Below are positions 1 through 8,999 of a stretch of 64,000 nucleotides of DNA, in pieces. Source of the stretch: CAZUGO01 sp964619935 (GTDB lineage: Bacteria; Planctomycetota; Phycisphaerae; UBA1845; CAIVHJ01); contig CAZUGO010000012.1 in assembly GCA_964619935.1 (NCBI GenBank), positions 39,702 to 103,701 on the forward strand, read 5' to 3'. Positions within the stretch are counted from its first letter, which is position 1, and each line of letters begins with the position of its first letter. The notes under the pieces are model-generated. The model searched no databases. It was not told the origin of the DNA and saw only the letters and a program-made list of their open reading frames with translations. The position numbers were made by a program, and so were the translations under genes.

Positions 1-507
1 GCCCACGACACCCACGTCGGCAATCACGTGATCATTACCAACAACGTCCAGATTGCCGGTCATGTGTTCATCGAAGACTGTGTGACCATCGGCGGGCAAA
101 CCGCCATCCACCATTTTGTCACCGTGGGACGCTACGCCATGCTCGGCGGGCTGTCGCGGGTGGCCCAGGACGCCCCGCCGTTCATGATCACGACCGGTTA
201 TCCCGCGGAGGTCCGCGGCTTGAACAGCGAGGGCCTCAAGCGCTGGAACCTCGCGCCCGAGGACATCCAGGCCTTGAGCCGGGCCTTCAAGACGCTCTAC
301 GCCAGGCGCCGCGCCACGCCCTTCAGCGAGCGGTTGGCCGGGCTGGACGCCGAGGAACACCAGAACGTCCAGGTGCAATACCTGTGCGAATTCGTGAAAC
401 GGACCCAGTCGGCCGGCAACCGCGGCCGTTACCGGGAGCTGCTGCGCCGCGACACCGCGGCCGATCGCATGGCATTCTTTAAGAAGAAACGGGATGGGAC
501 GCATTAG
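1..507 (+). CDS. lpxA: LpxA, UDP-N-acetylglucosamine acyltransferase (5' end cut by window edge)
   Basis: The first step of lipid A synthesis: a cytoplasmic acyltransferase that moves a 3-hydroxyacyl group from ACP to UDP-GlcNAc or its 3-amino analogue. The frame is open from base 1, so only the C-terminal ~168 residues are present. They contain hexapeptide left-handed beta-helix turns, the family signature AGHVFIED followed by GGQTAIHHFVTVG, and the DAPPFMITTGYPAEVRGLN segment that ends the helix. A helical C-terminal domain follows, as in LpxA. The TAG stop directly abuts the ATG of the next gene, a GnnA-like dehydrogenase, which implies one operon. The hexapeptide family includes paralogues, but the HHF and DxPPF motifs fit LpxA specifically. 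Confidence 0.93.
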   Translation, partial: AHDTHVGNHVIITNNVQIAGHVFIEDCVTIGGQTAIHHFVTVGRYAMLGGLSRVAQDAPPFMITTGYPAEVRGLNSEGLKRWNLAPEDIQALSRAFKTLYARRRATPFSERLAGLDAEEHQNVQVQYLCEFVKRTQSAGNRGRYRELLRRDTAADRMAFFKKKRDGTH

Positions 508-1524
508 ATGAGTCGCCCGATCAAGACCGCAGTCGTTGGCGTCGGACACATGGGCCAACACCACGCCCGGGTGTACAGCGAGCTGCCGAACTCCGAACTG
601 GTCGCCGTGGTGGACAGCGACTTCAAGCGCGCCACGGCACTGGCACAGAAGTACGGCTGCCGGGCCTATCGCAGCATCGAGCAACTCGACCCCGACATCA
701 AAGCAGTCAGCGTCGCCGTCCCGACGATTCACCACCGGGCCGTCGCCGAGCCGCTACTGGCCCGCGGCCTGGCCGTACTGGTTGAGAAACCCATCGCCCC
801 CAATGTCATCGAAGCCAACGCCCTGCTGAATTCGTCCAAGCAATACCGCGGGCTGCTCCAGATCGGACACAGCGAGCGGTTCAACCCGGTGGTCATGGCC
901 CTCAAGCGCATGGAAGTCGCGCCCATGTTCATCGAGACCCACCGCATCAGCCCCTTCACCTTCCGCTCGGCAGACATCGGCGTGGTTTTCGACATGATGA
1001 TCCACGACATCGACATCGTGCTCAACCTGGTCAAACAGACCGATTACGTGGTCCAGGCGGTGGGCGTGCCGGTCCTGGTCCGAAACCACGAGGATATCGC
1101 CAGCGCCCGGATCGTGTTCGCCAACGGTTGTGTGGTCAACATGACGGCCTCGCGGCTGGCCCTCAAGACCGAACGGACCATCCGGGTGTTCAGCCAGGAT
1201 GCCTACCTTTCAATGGACTTCGCCCGCAAGACCGGCATCGCCATCACCAAGGACGCCAACCTGGACATCCTCAAGCTGGCCCGCGAAGCCAACTTGCAGG
1301 ACCTGTCGCAGATGAAGAACCTGGACTTCGGGTCGATGGTCACAGTCGAGCCGCTGGAGGTGGACGACATCGAGCCGCTGCGGGCCGAGCTGTCGTCCTT
1401 TCTGAACGCCCTGACAACCGGGTGTCCCCCGGAGGTCTCCGGAGAAGAAGGCGTGGCCGCGGTCAAAATGGCGTCCGAGATCGTGGACGCGGTGCGGCAA
1501 CACGACTGGAAGGTCTCGCTGTAA
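508..1524 (+). CDS. Gfo/Idh/MocA oxidoreductase, GnnA-like UDP-GlcNAc 3-dehydrogenase
   Basis: NAD(P)-dependent sugar dehydrogenase of 338 residues. The N-terminal Rossmann domain starts with GVGHMGQHHARVY (residues ~11-23), followed by AVVD at the end of beta-2 and the family EKPIAPN motif near residue 93. The C-terminal half is the alpha/beta substrate domain, with MMIHDIDIVL around residue 163 carrying the usual catalytic-lysine/His-type arrangement. It starts on the base after the lpxA stop. In Acidithiobacillus and Leptospira a GnnA dehydrogenase sits beside lpxA, and with the aminotransferase GnnB it makes the 3-amino sugar that gives amide-linked lipid A. No GnnB follows here: the next gene is convergent. 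The substrate is inferred from position and not proved by sequence. Confidence 0.8.
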   Translation: MSRPIKTAVVGVGHMGQHHARVYSELPNSELVAVVDSDFKRATALAQKYGCRAYRSIEQLDPDIKAVSVAVPTIHHRAVAEPLLARGLAVLVEKPIAPNVIEANALLNSSKQYRGLLQIGHSERFNPVVMALKRMEVAPMFIETHRISPFTFRSADIGVVFDMMIHDIDIVLNLVKQTDYVVQAVGVPVLVRNHEDIASARIVFANGCVVNMTASRLALKTERTIRVFSQDAYLSMDFARKTGIAITKDANLDILKLAREANLQDLSQMKNLDFGSMVTVEPLEVDDIEPLRAELSSFLNALTTGCPPEVSGEEGVAAVKMASEIVDAVRQHDWKVSL

Positions 1525-1568
1525 TCCGGCGCGTTGATCGGCCTGGCCTGCGTTTCCCCAGGCGCAGC

Positions 1569-2693
1569 TTATCTGCCCTGGGGCCTGACCAGGCGCTCCT
1601 CGGCCGTCCGAACCACCTCCGCCAGGAACACGCCCTCGGCCGGCTCGATCACGGCCTCATCGAGCAGTTGCTGCAGCAGCCGCACCCGATGGTACTCAAA
1701 CTGTGAACTGCGGTAGCGCTCCCGAAGCTCCGCCTGGACGTCGGCGAAGCCGGCGATGTGGCGGTCGAACACCTGACCGGCGCGCACGATAAAGAAAGCC
1801 TCCTCGGTCTCGATAATGTCGCTGACCTGGTCGGCTGTGAGCGTGAAGAACACCGCCGACGGTTCGCGGTAGCGGCCCTGCAGGGGCGCCTGCACGAATC
1901 CCCAGGCCCCGCCGTCTTCCGCGTGCAGACCCCGAGAGAACTCGCGGGCCACCGCCGCGAAATCGGCACCGCCGCGCAGCCGGGCCGCAGCCTGCTCAAT
2001 GGCGGCCCGGGCCTGCGACGCTGACGGCGCCTTGGGAATGTCGATGAGCCACAATTCACGCCGAGCCGCTGCGGTGTATTGGTCGCTGTGGGCCTGGTAG
2101 TAATCCAGCAATTCGCGCCGGGTCGGGTCGGCCACCTTGGGCAGAATGTGGTCCTGAAGGTACTTGATGATCACCAGCCGGCGCTGCTGGTCCTCGCGAG
2201 CGCCCTCCAGGGTTCGGCCCTCCGCCGCCAGCTCGGCCTCAAGACGGGATTGCCGGCCGCCGAATTCGCGGTTGACCCGATCCTTGAGTTCCTGGTCGAC
2301 ACGCTGATCGACCCCTTGGCGAATCTCATCAGTCAGTTCCTTGGAGGCCTCCTGGTAGATCAAAGCCGCCTGAACCTGCCGGATGAGTTCATCGCGGCAG
2401 GCCCGCTCAATCATGGGACGGGCCCGGGCTGGGCTCAATCCGGAGATGTCATGCCCCAAGGGTTTCAGCACCGGTGTGAGCACATCCTCAACCGTGATGA
2501 CCTCCTGGTTGACGTTCAAAGCACCGGCCCGGTAGGACTCCGGCAGCGGCGGCGCTGGAAGGTCCGCGATGGGGTGGGCCACGAACGCCGATGCCCGGGC
2601 CGGCGGGTCGGCCGGTGGGTCGCGCCGGGCCCCGGAACAAGCCGAGCCCGCCGCGACAGCCAATCCCAGCACCTGCAACACTCGGAAGCTCAT
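1569..2693 (-). CDS. Exported parvulin-type peptidyl-prolyl isomerase / SurA-like lipoprotein
   Basis: A 374-residue foldase that probably helps outer-membrane or exported proteins fold in the periplasm. The chosen ATG opens MSFRVLQVLGLAVAAGSAC, a signal peptide ending in a loose lipobox with Cys at ~19. A frame extension upstream would run into mfd and lacks a signal. A helical SurA-N-like region (charged, ~90-200) precedes a PpiC/parvulin domain (~210-310). Its visible elements are RRELWLIDIPK, DFAAVAREFSRG, EDGGAWGFV and ITETEEAFFIVRAG-like strands (IIETEEAFFIVRAG here). It lies 65 bases downstream of mfd on the same strand and is probably co-transcribed. The lipobox is imperfect, so a simple secreted form is possible. 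Confidence 0.8.
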   Translation of the reverse strand: MSFRVLQVLGLAVAAGSACSGARRDPPADPPARASAFVAHPIADLPAPPLPESYRAGALNVNQEVITVEDVLTPVLKPLGHDISGLSPARARPMIERACRDELIRQVQAALIYQEASKELTDEIRQGVDQRVDQELKDRVNREFGGRQSRLEAELAAEGRTLEGAREDQQRRLVIIKYLQDHILPKVADPTRRELLDYYQAHSDQYTAAARRELWLIDIPKAPSASQARAAIEQAAARLRGGADFAAVAREFSRGLHAEDGGAWGFVQAPLQGRYREPSAVFFTLTADQVSDIIETEEAFFIVRAGQVFDRHIAGFADVQAELRERYRSSQFEYHRVRLLQQLLDEAVIEPAEGVFLAEVVRTAEERLVRPQGR

Positions 2694-2758
2694 CGACACA
2701 CCAGGTTCGACAGGATGCGCCCGCCCAGTCCGCAGCGACATATTAGCACAAAGCAGTC

Positions 2759-5700
2759 TCAGGTTCCCGCCGGCGGCCGGGCCGCGGACAGTCGCCGCCG
2801 CAGCAACGCAACCAGGCGCCCCGGCTCCTGGTCCTCGGGCGGCAGTCGCCAGTACAACGTCCGCGGATCGGGCATGCGCAGGGTGCCCGGTAATTGCGGG
2901 TCGGCCGCAAAACCCTGATTGGCGCGAGCCAGGTCCTCGACCTCGAAGATCACATCCGGCGGGCGATGGATGATGGATCGAATGGTCCAAGGCTGGGCCA
3001 AAATGCGCAACTCCGCCAGAACCAGCAGCCAGTCGACCTCCCGCGGCCATCTGCCGAAGGCATCGCGAAGGTCGGCCTGCAACTGGGTAAGGTCCGTGGC
3101 GCCGTGGCAGGCGGTCAGTCGGCGGTAGATCTCCATCCGGGCACTGGGATGTGAGATATAGTGCCGGGGAATGTGGGCCACAACGCCGAGTTCGAGATGC
3201 ACCGGTCGAAATGCCGTCTTCTCGCCACCTGCCATCCGCTGCACCGTGCGGCTCAGTAGCTGGCAGTACATCTCGTAGCCCACGGCAGCGATGTGGCCGC
3301 TCTGCTCCGGTCCAAGAACGTTTCCGGCACCCCGAATCTCCAGATCGCGCATGGCGATTCGGAACCCGGCGCCCAGTTCGCTGTACTCCTCGATGGCCTT
3401 GAGCCGCTTGGCGGCCGCCGGGGTCATGATCCGCGACTGCGGCAGCAGCAGGTAGCAGTAGGCCCGGTGGCGGTACCGCCCGACACGGCCGCGAAGCTGA
3501 TGCAGGTCGGCCAACCCGAAGCGATCGGCTTCGTTGATGAAGATGGTGTTGGCGGTGGGAATGTCGATGCCGCTCTCGATGATCGTGGTGCTGACCAGCA
3601 CATCGACCTCCTGCCGCATGAACTGGATCATGACCGCCTCCAGCTCGTCAGCCTTCATCTGGCCGTGGGCGAACCGCACCCGGGCCTGCGGTGCGATCCT
3701 GCGGATGTCGTCGGCCACGGAGGCGATGTTGTACACCCGGTTGTGCACAAAGAAAACCTGCCCGTCACGGTTCAACTCCCGGATGATGCCGTGGCGAATC
3801 AGCTCCTCGTCATACTGCCGCACCTGGGTCACGATGCTGCGGCGGTCGATCGGCGGCGTCGCCAGGGCGCTGATGTCGCGAATGCCCAGCAGCGACATGT
3901 GCAGGGTTCGCGGAATCGGGGTGGCGGTCAGGGTCAGGACCTCCACCGACTCCCGCAGCCGCTTGAGCCGCTCCTTGTGTTCGACCCCGAAGCGCTGTTC
4001 TTCGTCGACGACCACCAACCCCAGATTGGCAAAACTGACGTCCGCACTGACCAGGCGATGGGTACCGATCAGGATGTCGACCTGACCCTTGCGGGCCGCC
4101 TGGACCAACCGTTTCTGCTCGCGGACGCTGCGGAACCGCGACAGACAGCCGATCTCGAAGGGATAGTCGGCCATCCGTTCCCGGAAGGTCTGGTAATGCT
4201 GCTCCGCCAGCACCGTCGTCGGAACCAGCACCGCGACCTGTCGCCCGTACTCCACCACCTTGAACGCCGCCCGCATCGCCAACTCGGTCTTGCCGTAACC
4301 GACGTCGCCGCACAGCAGGCGGTCCATCGGTCGCGGGCGGGCCATGTCCAGCTTGATCTCCTGTTGGACCTTGAGCTGGTCCTCGGTCTCGCGATAAATG
4401 AACGCCTCTTCGAACTCGCGCTGCCAGGCCGTGTCCTGAGGATAGGGCGTACCCGGCTGAGCAGCGCGCAGCGCCTGCACCCGCAGCAGGTCTTCCGCAA
4501 ACAGGCTGACCGCCTCCTCGACCTTCTGCTTGGTCCGGGTCCAGCGCGTCCCGCCGAGCTTGGAGCACACCGGCTGCAGCCCGCCGGCACCGATGTACTT
4601 CTGCACCAAATCGATCTGGCTGGCCGGCACGTGAAGGACCGCCCCGCCCGAGAACTCCAGCGTGAGGTACTCCTCGTACTTGGCCGAGTCGCCCTTGCGC
4701 AAAGGCGCGATGCCCCTAAAGCGGGCGATGCCGTGCACGGTGTGCACCACGTAATCGCCGACCTTCAAGTCCAGCCAGGTCTCCAGCGGGCGGGAGGCAT
4801 AGGATTGGCGCAACTTGCGATGCTGGCGATAGCGATGAAACAGCTCGTGATGGCCGATGATGATGTGCCGCGCCGACCGCCATTCGAACCCGCTGTGCAA
4901 GAAGCCGAGCGCCAGGGACAGGGCCTGCGGAATGGCTTGCTGGCGATCCAGGATCAGCTCGTCGAAGCGCTGCTGCTCGGCGGGGTTGTCACAGTACACC
5001 GTGACCCGATGGCCGTCACACAGCGCCAACAGCGTTTCGATGGCTTTCTGTGGCTGAGCCTCAAACCGTTGCAGGCTGTGGACATCGAAGTGGAAGCGGC
5101 GGTCGGGCGGCAGCGCCGGGCCGGCGAAGCGCAGGCAATACACCTGGCAGAACCGCTCGGCCGACGCAAACACCCGCTGCACCGGAAACAGCCCCCGTGG
5201 GTTGTCCAACCGCTCCCAGAGGGTTTGTCCCAACTCCTGGATTTCGACCGGCTCGTGCCAGCAGATCACGGTGTCGTCTGGCAAGTAGTCCACAAACGGA
5301 CCGCAATCTGCAGGCGGCGGTGTCGCCACCGAGCGCAGCCCCGAAAGCTGCAGCGTTTCCAAGCGCTGCTGCGACCGTTGGCTGGACAACTCGAACAGCC
5401 GGATTGACTCGATGTCGTCGTCTAAAAACTCCACCCGGATCGGCAGCGTGTGGTCGTGGGCGAAAACGTCCACGATGCCGCCGCGAACCGCAAAATCGCC
5501 CGGCTGCTCCACCCAGTCAATCCGCTCGAACCCCTGGTCGGCAAGCCAGCGCAAACAGCCCTCAAAGCCGCCACGCTGACCCACCCGCAGTTGCAGGGTG
5601 TTGGCCGTCAATGCCTGCGGTCGGGGCACGGATTGCATCAGGGCCTGCACCGGGGCCACCATGGCCGTCGGCCGATCGCCCTCCAGCAGCCGGCGACACA

Positions 5701-5998
5701 GCCGCAGCCGCTCGCCGGCGATCTCGCCGCAGGCAGCCCCCTCTCCGGGAAGCGTTTCAAAGGCACAGAACAGCTCGACCCCGTCAGTCACCAGCTCCAT
5801 GTCGTCGCGGCATTCATCGGCATGCTCGAGGTGGGCGGTGACCAACAGGATCGGTCGGTTGAGGTGGCGGGCCAGTAGGGCAGCCGTGATCGGCGCAGAA
5901 GATCCCCACAGCCCCTCAGCCGACAGTAGCCCCCCATCGCCGGCCATCCGGGCCGCCAACCGCTGGAATACCGGATCTGCGGTGATCGTGTCTATCAC
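2759..5998 (-). CDS. mfd: Transcription-repair coupling factor Mfd
   Basis: ATP-dependent DNA translocase that removes RNA polymerase stalled at lesions and recruits UvrA. The 1079 residues show the full family order. An N-terminal UvrB-like module ends near residue 400. The CarD-like RNA polymerase interaction domain follows (~410-470, GDYVVHTVHGIARFRG). The RecG-like motor has Walker A GDVGYGKTE near 565, DEEQ near 664 and LRGRVGR near 836. The C-terminal TRCF domain contains EIRGAGNVLGPEQSGHI. The GTG at 5998 is preferred because its N-terminus aligns with the start of Bacillus Mfd. An upstream in-frame GTG at 6079 would overlap the M20 gene by 20 bases. Confidence 0.96.
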   Translation of the reverse strand: MIDTITADPVFQRLAARMAGDGGLLSAEGLWGSSAPITAALLARHLNRPILLVTAHLEHADECRDDMELVTDGVELFCAFETLPGEGAACGEIAGERLRLCRRLLEGDRPTAMVAPVQALMQSVPRPQALTANTLQLRVGQRGGFEGCLRWLADQGFERIDWVEQPGDFAVRGGIVDVFAHDHTLPIRVEFLDDDIESIRLFELSSQRSQQRLETLQLSGLRSVATPPPADCGPFVDYLPDDTVICWHEPVEIQELGQTLWERLDNPRGLFPVQRVFASAERFCQVYCLRFAGPALPPDRRFHFDVHSLQRFEAQPQKAIETLLALCDGHRVTVYCDNPAEQQRFDELILDRQQAIPQALSLALGFLHSGFEWRSARHIIIGHHELFHRYRQHRKLRQSYASRPLETWLDLKVGDYVVHTVHGIARFRGIAPLRKGDSAKYEEYLTLEFSGGAVLHVPASQIDLVQKYIGAGGLQPVCSKLGGTRWTRTKQKVEEAVSLFAEDLLRVQALRAAQPGTPYPQDTAWQREFEEAFIYRETEDQLKVQQEIKLDMARPRPMDRLLCGDVGYGKTELAMRAAFKVVEYGRQVAVLVPTTVLAEQHYQTFRERMADYPFEIGCLSRFRSVREQKRLVQAARKGQVDILIGTHRLVSADVSFANLGLVVVDEEQRFGVEHKERLKRLRESVEVLTLTATPIPRTLHMSLLGIRDISALATPPIDRRSIVTQVRQYDEELIRHGIIRELNRDGQVFFVHNRVYNIASVADDIRRIAPQARVRFAHGQMKADELEAVMIQFMRQEVDVLVSTTIIESGIDIPTANTIFINEADRFGLADLHQLRGRVGRYRHRAYCYLLLPQSRIMTPAAAKRLKAIEEYSELGAGFRIAMRDLEIRGAGNVLGPEQSGHIAAVGYEMYCQLLSRTVQRMAGGEKTAFRPVHLELGVVAHIPRHYISHPSARMEIYRRLTACHGATDLTQLQADLRDAFGRWPREVDWLLVLAELRILAQPWTIRSIIHRPPDVIFEVEDLARANQGFAADPQLPGTLRMPDPRTLYWRLPPEDQEPGRLVALLRRRLSAARPPAGT

Positions 5999-6059
5999 CG
6001 CGATCAATGGTAGCCCGCGGCGACCGATTTGCAAGCACGCGGCCGCGCTGCCGCCGCGG

Positions 6060-7424
6060 TCACACCGCCGCCGCGGCACTCATCAGGTAAGCCGAAGTGC
6101 GGATCCCGCCCAAGTAGTCGCTGATGTGAAAGAATTCGTTGGGCCCGTGCAGATTGCAGTTCGGATGGGAGAACCCAAGCAACAGGCTCTCGGCGCCGAG
6201 GTGGGTCTTGAACAGGGCCATGATCGGAATGGTGCCACCCTCGCGGATGAACGCCGGCTTGCGACCGAAGCCTTGCTCGACCGCCTGGGCCGCCGCCGCG
6301 ATGATCGGCAAGTCGAGCGGGGTGGCGTAGGGGTCGGCCACGCCGTGGGTGTCGATCTCCACGCGGACGGTGTCGGGGCAACGCGTTCGGACGAAGGCAT
6401 CGAACATCTCGCTGACCTTCGTGGCCTTCTGGTCGGGCACCAGCCGCATGGATACCTTGGCGCCGCACATCGACGGAATGATGGTCATGGCCCCCTCGCC
6501 CTCGTAACCACCGTACATGCCGTTGACGTCGAGCGTCGGTCGGACCCACTTGCGCTCAATGGTTGAGTAGCCCTTCTCGCCGTCCGCCTTCGGGCTGCCC
6601 AGGACCGCAAGGTAGTCGGCCTCATCGAAGGGCAGGGCCTTGATGTTCTGCAGCTCCTTGGCGGCCACCGCCACGACATCATCATAAAAGCCGGGAATGG
6701 TGATCTTGTTGTCGGCGTCCTTCATGGTGGCGATCAGGGTCATCAACACGTTGCCGGGGTTCGCCACGGTCCCGCCGAACACCCCGCTGTGCAGATTCTG
6801 TCGGGGCCCGAAGATACGGACGTCCTTATAGACCAGCCCCTTGGTGCCATAGGTGACCGCCGGAATGTCGGCGCTGAGCTTGCTGGTATCCGAAATGACC
6901 ACCACGTCGCAAGCCAGCCGCCCGCGGTGCTGCTTGACCAGGGCCTCCAGGTTGGGCGACCCGATCTCCTCTTCGCCTTCGATCAGCAGTTTGACGCGGC
7001 ACGGCAGCTTCTTGACGGTCTTCATCCAGGCTTCGACGGCCAGCACGTGGCAGAGCATCTGGCCCTTGTCGTCCGCCGACCCACGGGCAAACAAAGCGCC
7101 GTCCCTGAGGGTGGGCTCGAACGGCGGAGAATCCCACAGTTTGGCATCGCCGGCCGGCTGCACGTCGTAATGGCCGTAGATCAACAGCGTCGGCCCGTCG
7201 GCCGGCCCGGAATCCGCAAACACCGCCGGATGTTTGGGCGTCTCCAGGATGGTCGTCTCCAGGCCAGCCTGCAGCAACTGCGCCTTCACGAACTCGCAGG
7301 CCCTGCGGATGTCGCCGGCGTGCTCCGAAGCTGTGGAAATACTGGGAATCCGCAGCAGCGTCTTGAGGCGGTCCACAAAGTCGTTCTCGTGGTCCTGGAT
7401 GTATTGCTGTACTGCCGCGGTCAT
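6060..7424 (-). CDS. M20 family metallopeptidase (dipeptidase-like)
   Basis: Cytoplasmic di-zinc peptidase of 454 residues, probably cleaving dipeptides or similar amides. The metal-site motifs are all present: YGHYDVQ (His85, Asp87), ARGSADDKGQ (Asp118/119), EGEEEIGS (catalytic Glu ~151), and a C-terminal HGPNEF near residue 427. The lid domain lies between the two halves of the catalytic domain. The ATG at 7424 has GAGGTG eight bases upstream; an in-frame GTG two codons earlier is less well placed. It ends close to the mfd start and probably precedes mfd in a transcript. The exact substrate cannot be read from the sequence. Confidence 0.9.
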   Translation of the reverse strand: MTAAVQQYIQDHENDFVDRLKTLLRIPSISTASEHAGDIRRACEFVKAQLLQAGLETTILETPKHPAVFADSGPADGPTLLIYGHYDVQPAGDAKLWDSPPFEPTLRDGALFARGSADDKGQMLCHVLAVEAWMKTVKKLPCRVKLLIEGEEEIGSPNLEALVKQHRGRLACDVVVISDTSKLSADIPAVTYGTKGLVYKDVRIFGPRQNLHSGVFGGTVANPGNVLMTLIATMKDADNKITIPGFYDDVVAVAAKELQNIKALPFDEADYLAVLGSPKADGEKGYSTIERKWVRPTLDVNGMYGGYEGEGAMTIIPSMCGAKVSMRLVPDQKATKVSEMFDAFVRTRCPDTVRVEIDTHGVADPYATPLDLPIIAAAAQAVEQGFGRKPAFIREGGTIPIMALFKTHLGAESLLLGFSHPNCNLHGPNEFFHISDYLGGIRTSAYLMSAAAAV

Positions 7425-7504
7425 GGTCACACCTCATTGAAAAGTCGCCCGGGCCGGGCGCCACCGAAGTCGAAGGGGGCTGACACAGTTCCAAAACATA
7501 GGCA

Positions 7505-7532
7505 TTGTACGCGACGGCGCTTACAATATACA
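7505..7532 (+). promoter_or_regulatory. Possible sigma-70 promoter for the BFD-like gene
   Basis: TTGTAC and TATACA are separated by 16 bases, with the minus-10 about 35 bases upstream of the ATG at 7567. The match is only moderate. Confidence 0.3.
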
Positions 7533-7566
7533 GAGATTGGGAAGGCCCCGGAACGCTGGCGAATTG

Positions 7567-7842
7567 ATGGACGATCAGGACGACATCTGCTACTGCTACC
7601 ATGTCCCGCTGGGCAAGCTGGTGCATTTCACCCGCCGGACCCGGCCGCGGCACCCGTCGCAACTTTCCGAATGCCTGGGCGCCGGAACCGGCTGCGGCTG
7701 GTGCATCCCCATGCTGAAGCAGATCTTTGCGGATTGCCAAAACCAAGTCGATCCGACCCAGGTCACCACCCTGACCCCAGACGAATACGCCGCGGCCCGC
7801 GACGCCTACCGCAAGAGCCAGACTCCGCGCCATACCTTCTAG
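7567..7842 (+). CDS. BFD-like [2Fe-2S]-binding protein
   Basis: A small 91-residue protein resembling bacterioferritin-associated ferredoxin and the Fer2_BFD domain. Cys8 and Cys10 (CYC) and Cys43 and Cys46 (CGWC) give the CxC...CxxC ligand pattern of that family. The charged C-terminal tail of ~35 residues is longer than in E. coli Bfd. It is divergent from the M20 peptidase and stands alone; no bacterioferritin is visible in the window. The role could be iron release or a redox or regulatory [2Fe-2S] function. The ATG at 7567 was chosen because the upstream TTG start would add a poor N-terminus. Confidence 0.75.
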   Translation: MDDQDDICYCYHVPLGKLVHFTRRTRPRHPSQLSECLGAGTGCGWCIPMLKQIFADCQNQVDPTQVTTLTPDEYAAARDAYRKSQTPRHTF

Positions 7843-7889
7843 TGTGTCGCGTCGCCGGTTGGGCTGGGACCATATTGGTGGATCGTTGG

Positions 7890-8645
7890 CTACGGCCGGC
7901 TGGCGATGGCCTGGGCCAGCGGATTAACCACCAGGGGCACGATCTTGTCGGCCGCCAGGGCGTCGGCGTGCTCGAGCATTTCGCGATGACTGCCCAACAG
8001 GCTCCGCTCCTTGGAGTAGCCCCAGTACTTGCGGAGTGTCAGAAACACGCTGAGCGGCTGGCTCTCGTAATTATGAGTGCGGATCTCGTAGGTGGCCGTA
8101 CGGCTCTTGAGTTCGATGTAGGCCTGCAGGTCGCAATCCGCGGTCAGCGACACCCCCAGGTACGGCTGGACGTCAATGGCATGCACGGCATCCTCGCCCT
8201 GCAGGAACCCGGCCAGCGGATGGTCACGATACAGCGTTTCGGCGATCAACTCATCGTGGTTGCCGGCGTACTCCAGGTCAAAGCCGTAGACCAGTTCCAG
8301 GTGATCGTAGTCGATCTCGCTGAAAGTCAGGTGGAACGGGGCCTGCTCGAGCACGAAGGACGACAGCCGCCGGACGGCGTCCATCTCCGGCGGGGCGAAG
8401 AATCCGAAGCGCATGGCATTGCCCTCGATCCGCACCCAGCGGCGCGAGGTGCGATCGCTGGATTCTTCCTCGAGCATGATCGCGCCGTCATCCCGGCGAC
8501 GCAGACGGGTCATCGCGGGAAATTCCTTGCGCAGGACGTCAAAAAAGTGCAGCACGGTTTCGCGGCTGGGCGACAGGTCCAATTTGAGAAACAGCCGCGT
8601 GCTGACGTAGAAGTCGTCGCAGGTCGCTCCCCAAAATGCACTCAT
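7890..8645 (-). CDS. Conserved protein of unknown function, 251 residues
   Basis: I do not recognise a named family. The ATG at 8645 has a strong GGGAGG Shine-Dalgarno nine bases upstream, which excludes the longer frame starting at 8702. The protein is soluble-looking and acidic, with no signal peptide or membrane helix. It alternates predicted beta strands (WVRIEGNAMRFGFF, ACDLQAYIELKSR-like segments) with helices. It ends in a region with repeated aliphatic residues (LAADKIVPLVVNPLAQAIAS). The pattern suggests an alpha/beta or beta-barrel domain. It lies between the BFD-like and CDGSH Fe-S genes, but no functional link is shown. Confidence 0.7.
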   Translation of the reverse strand: MSAFWGATCDDFYVSTRLFLKLDLSPSRETVLHFFDVLRKEFPAMTRLRRRDDGAIMLEEESSDRTSRRWVRIEGNAMRFGFFAPPEMDAVRRLSSFVLEQAPFHLTFSEIDYDHLELVYGFDLEYAGNHDELIAETLYRDHPLAGFLQGEDAVHAIDVQPYLGVSLTADCDLQAYIELKSRTATYEIRTHNYESQPLSVFLTLRKYWGYSKERSLLGSHREMLEHADALAADKIVPLVVNPLAQAIASRP

Positions 8646-8756
8646 TGATGATCCCTCCCGCCAGCCCGGACATGAACGACCATGCAAGTCATTATCGACC
8701 ATCCACTGGGGCCGTGCAAGGAATGGTTTCCCGCGGCGTCCCGTTGAGGGCGTGGG

Positions 8757-8999
8757 TCACAGGGTGGAGTGCGTGCCGTCGCACCAAGGCAGGCTGCCGC
8801 TTTGATGACATTGACACACCGCCTTTTTGCAGGGCTCGGTGATCTCCACGGTGATCGGTGAGCGCCCGGTGGCCTCCCGACTGTGCGTCCCGTCGCAATA
8901 CGGCAGGTTGGCCGACAGGCCACACTGGCAGTACGATTTCCTGCCGGGCGTTTCGTCGACAACCGTCGGACGGGTTCCGTGCAGCGGTGCTCTTCCCAT
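8757..8999 (-). CDS. Tandem CDGSH iron-sulfur domain protein
   Basis: An 80-residue protein with two CDGSH-type [2Fe-2S] motifs. The first uses Cys24, Cys26, Cys35 and His39 (YCQCGLSANLPYCDGTH); the second uses Cys62, Cys64, Cys73 and His77 (VCQCHQSGSLPWCDGTH). Each keeps the 3-Cys-1-His ligand set and the P-x-C-D-G-T-H core of the mitoNEET/MiNT superfamily. No membrane anchor is present, so it should be cytosolic, like bacterial class II tandem CDGSH proteins. These are implicated in Fe-S or electron transfer. Start and stop give the expected size for two domains. Confidence 0.9.
   Translation of the reverse strand: MGRAPLHGTRPTVVDETPGRKSYCQCGLSANLPYCDGTHSREATGRSPITVEITEPCKKAVCQCHQSGSLPWCDGTHSTL

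Noticed and set aside
3293..5407. 704-residue plus-strand open frame
   Set aside because: It lies entirely opposite mfd, has shadow-type composition, and lacks any family motif.
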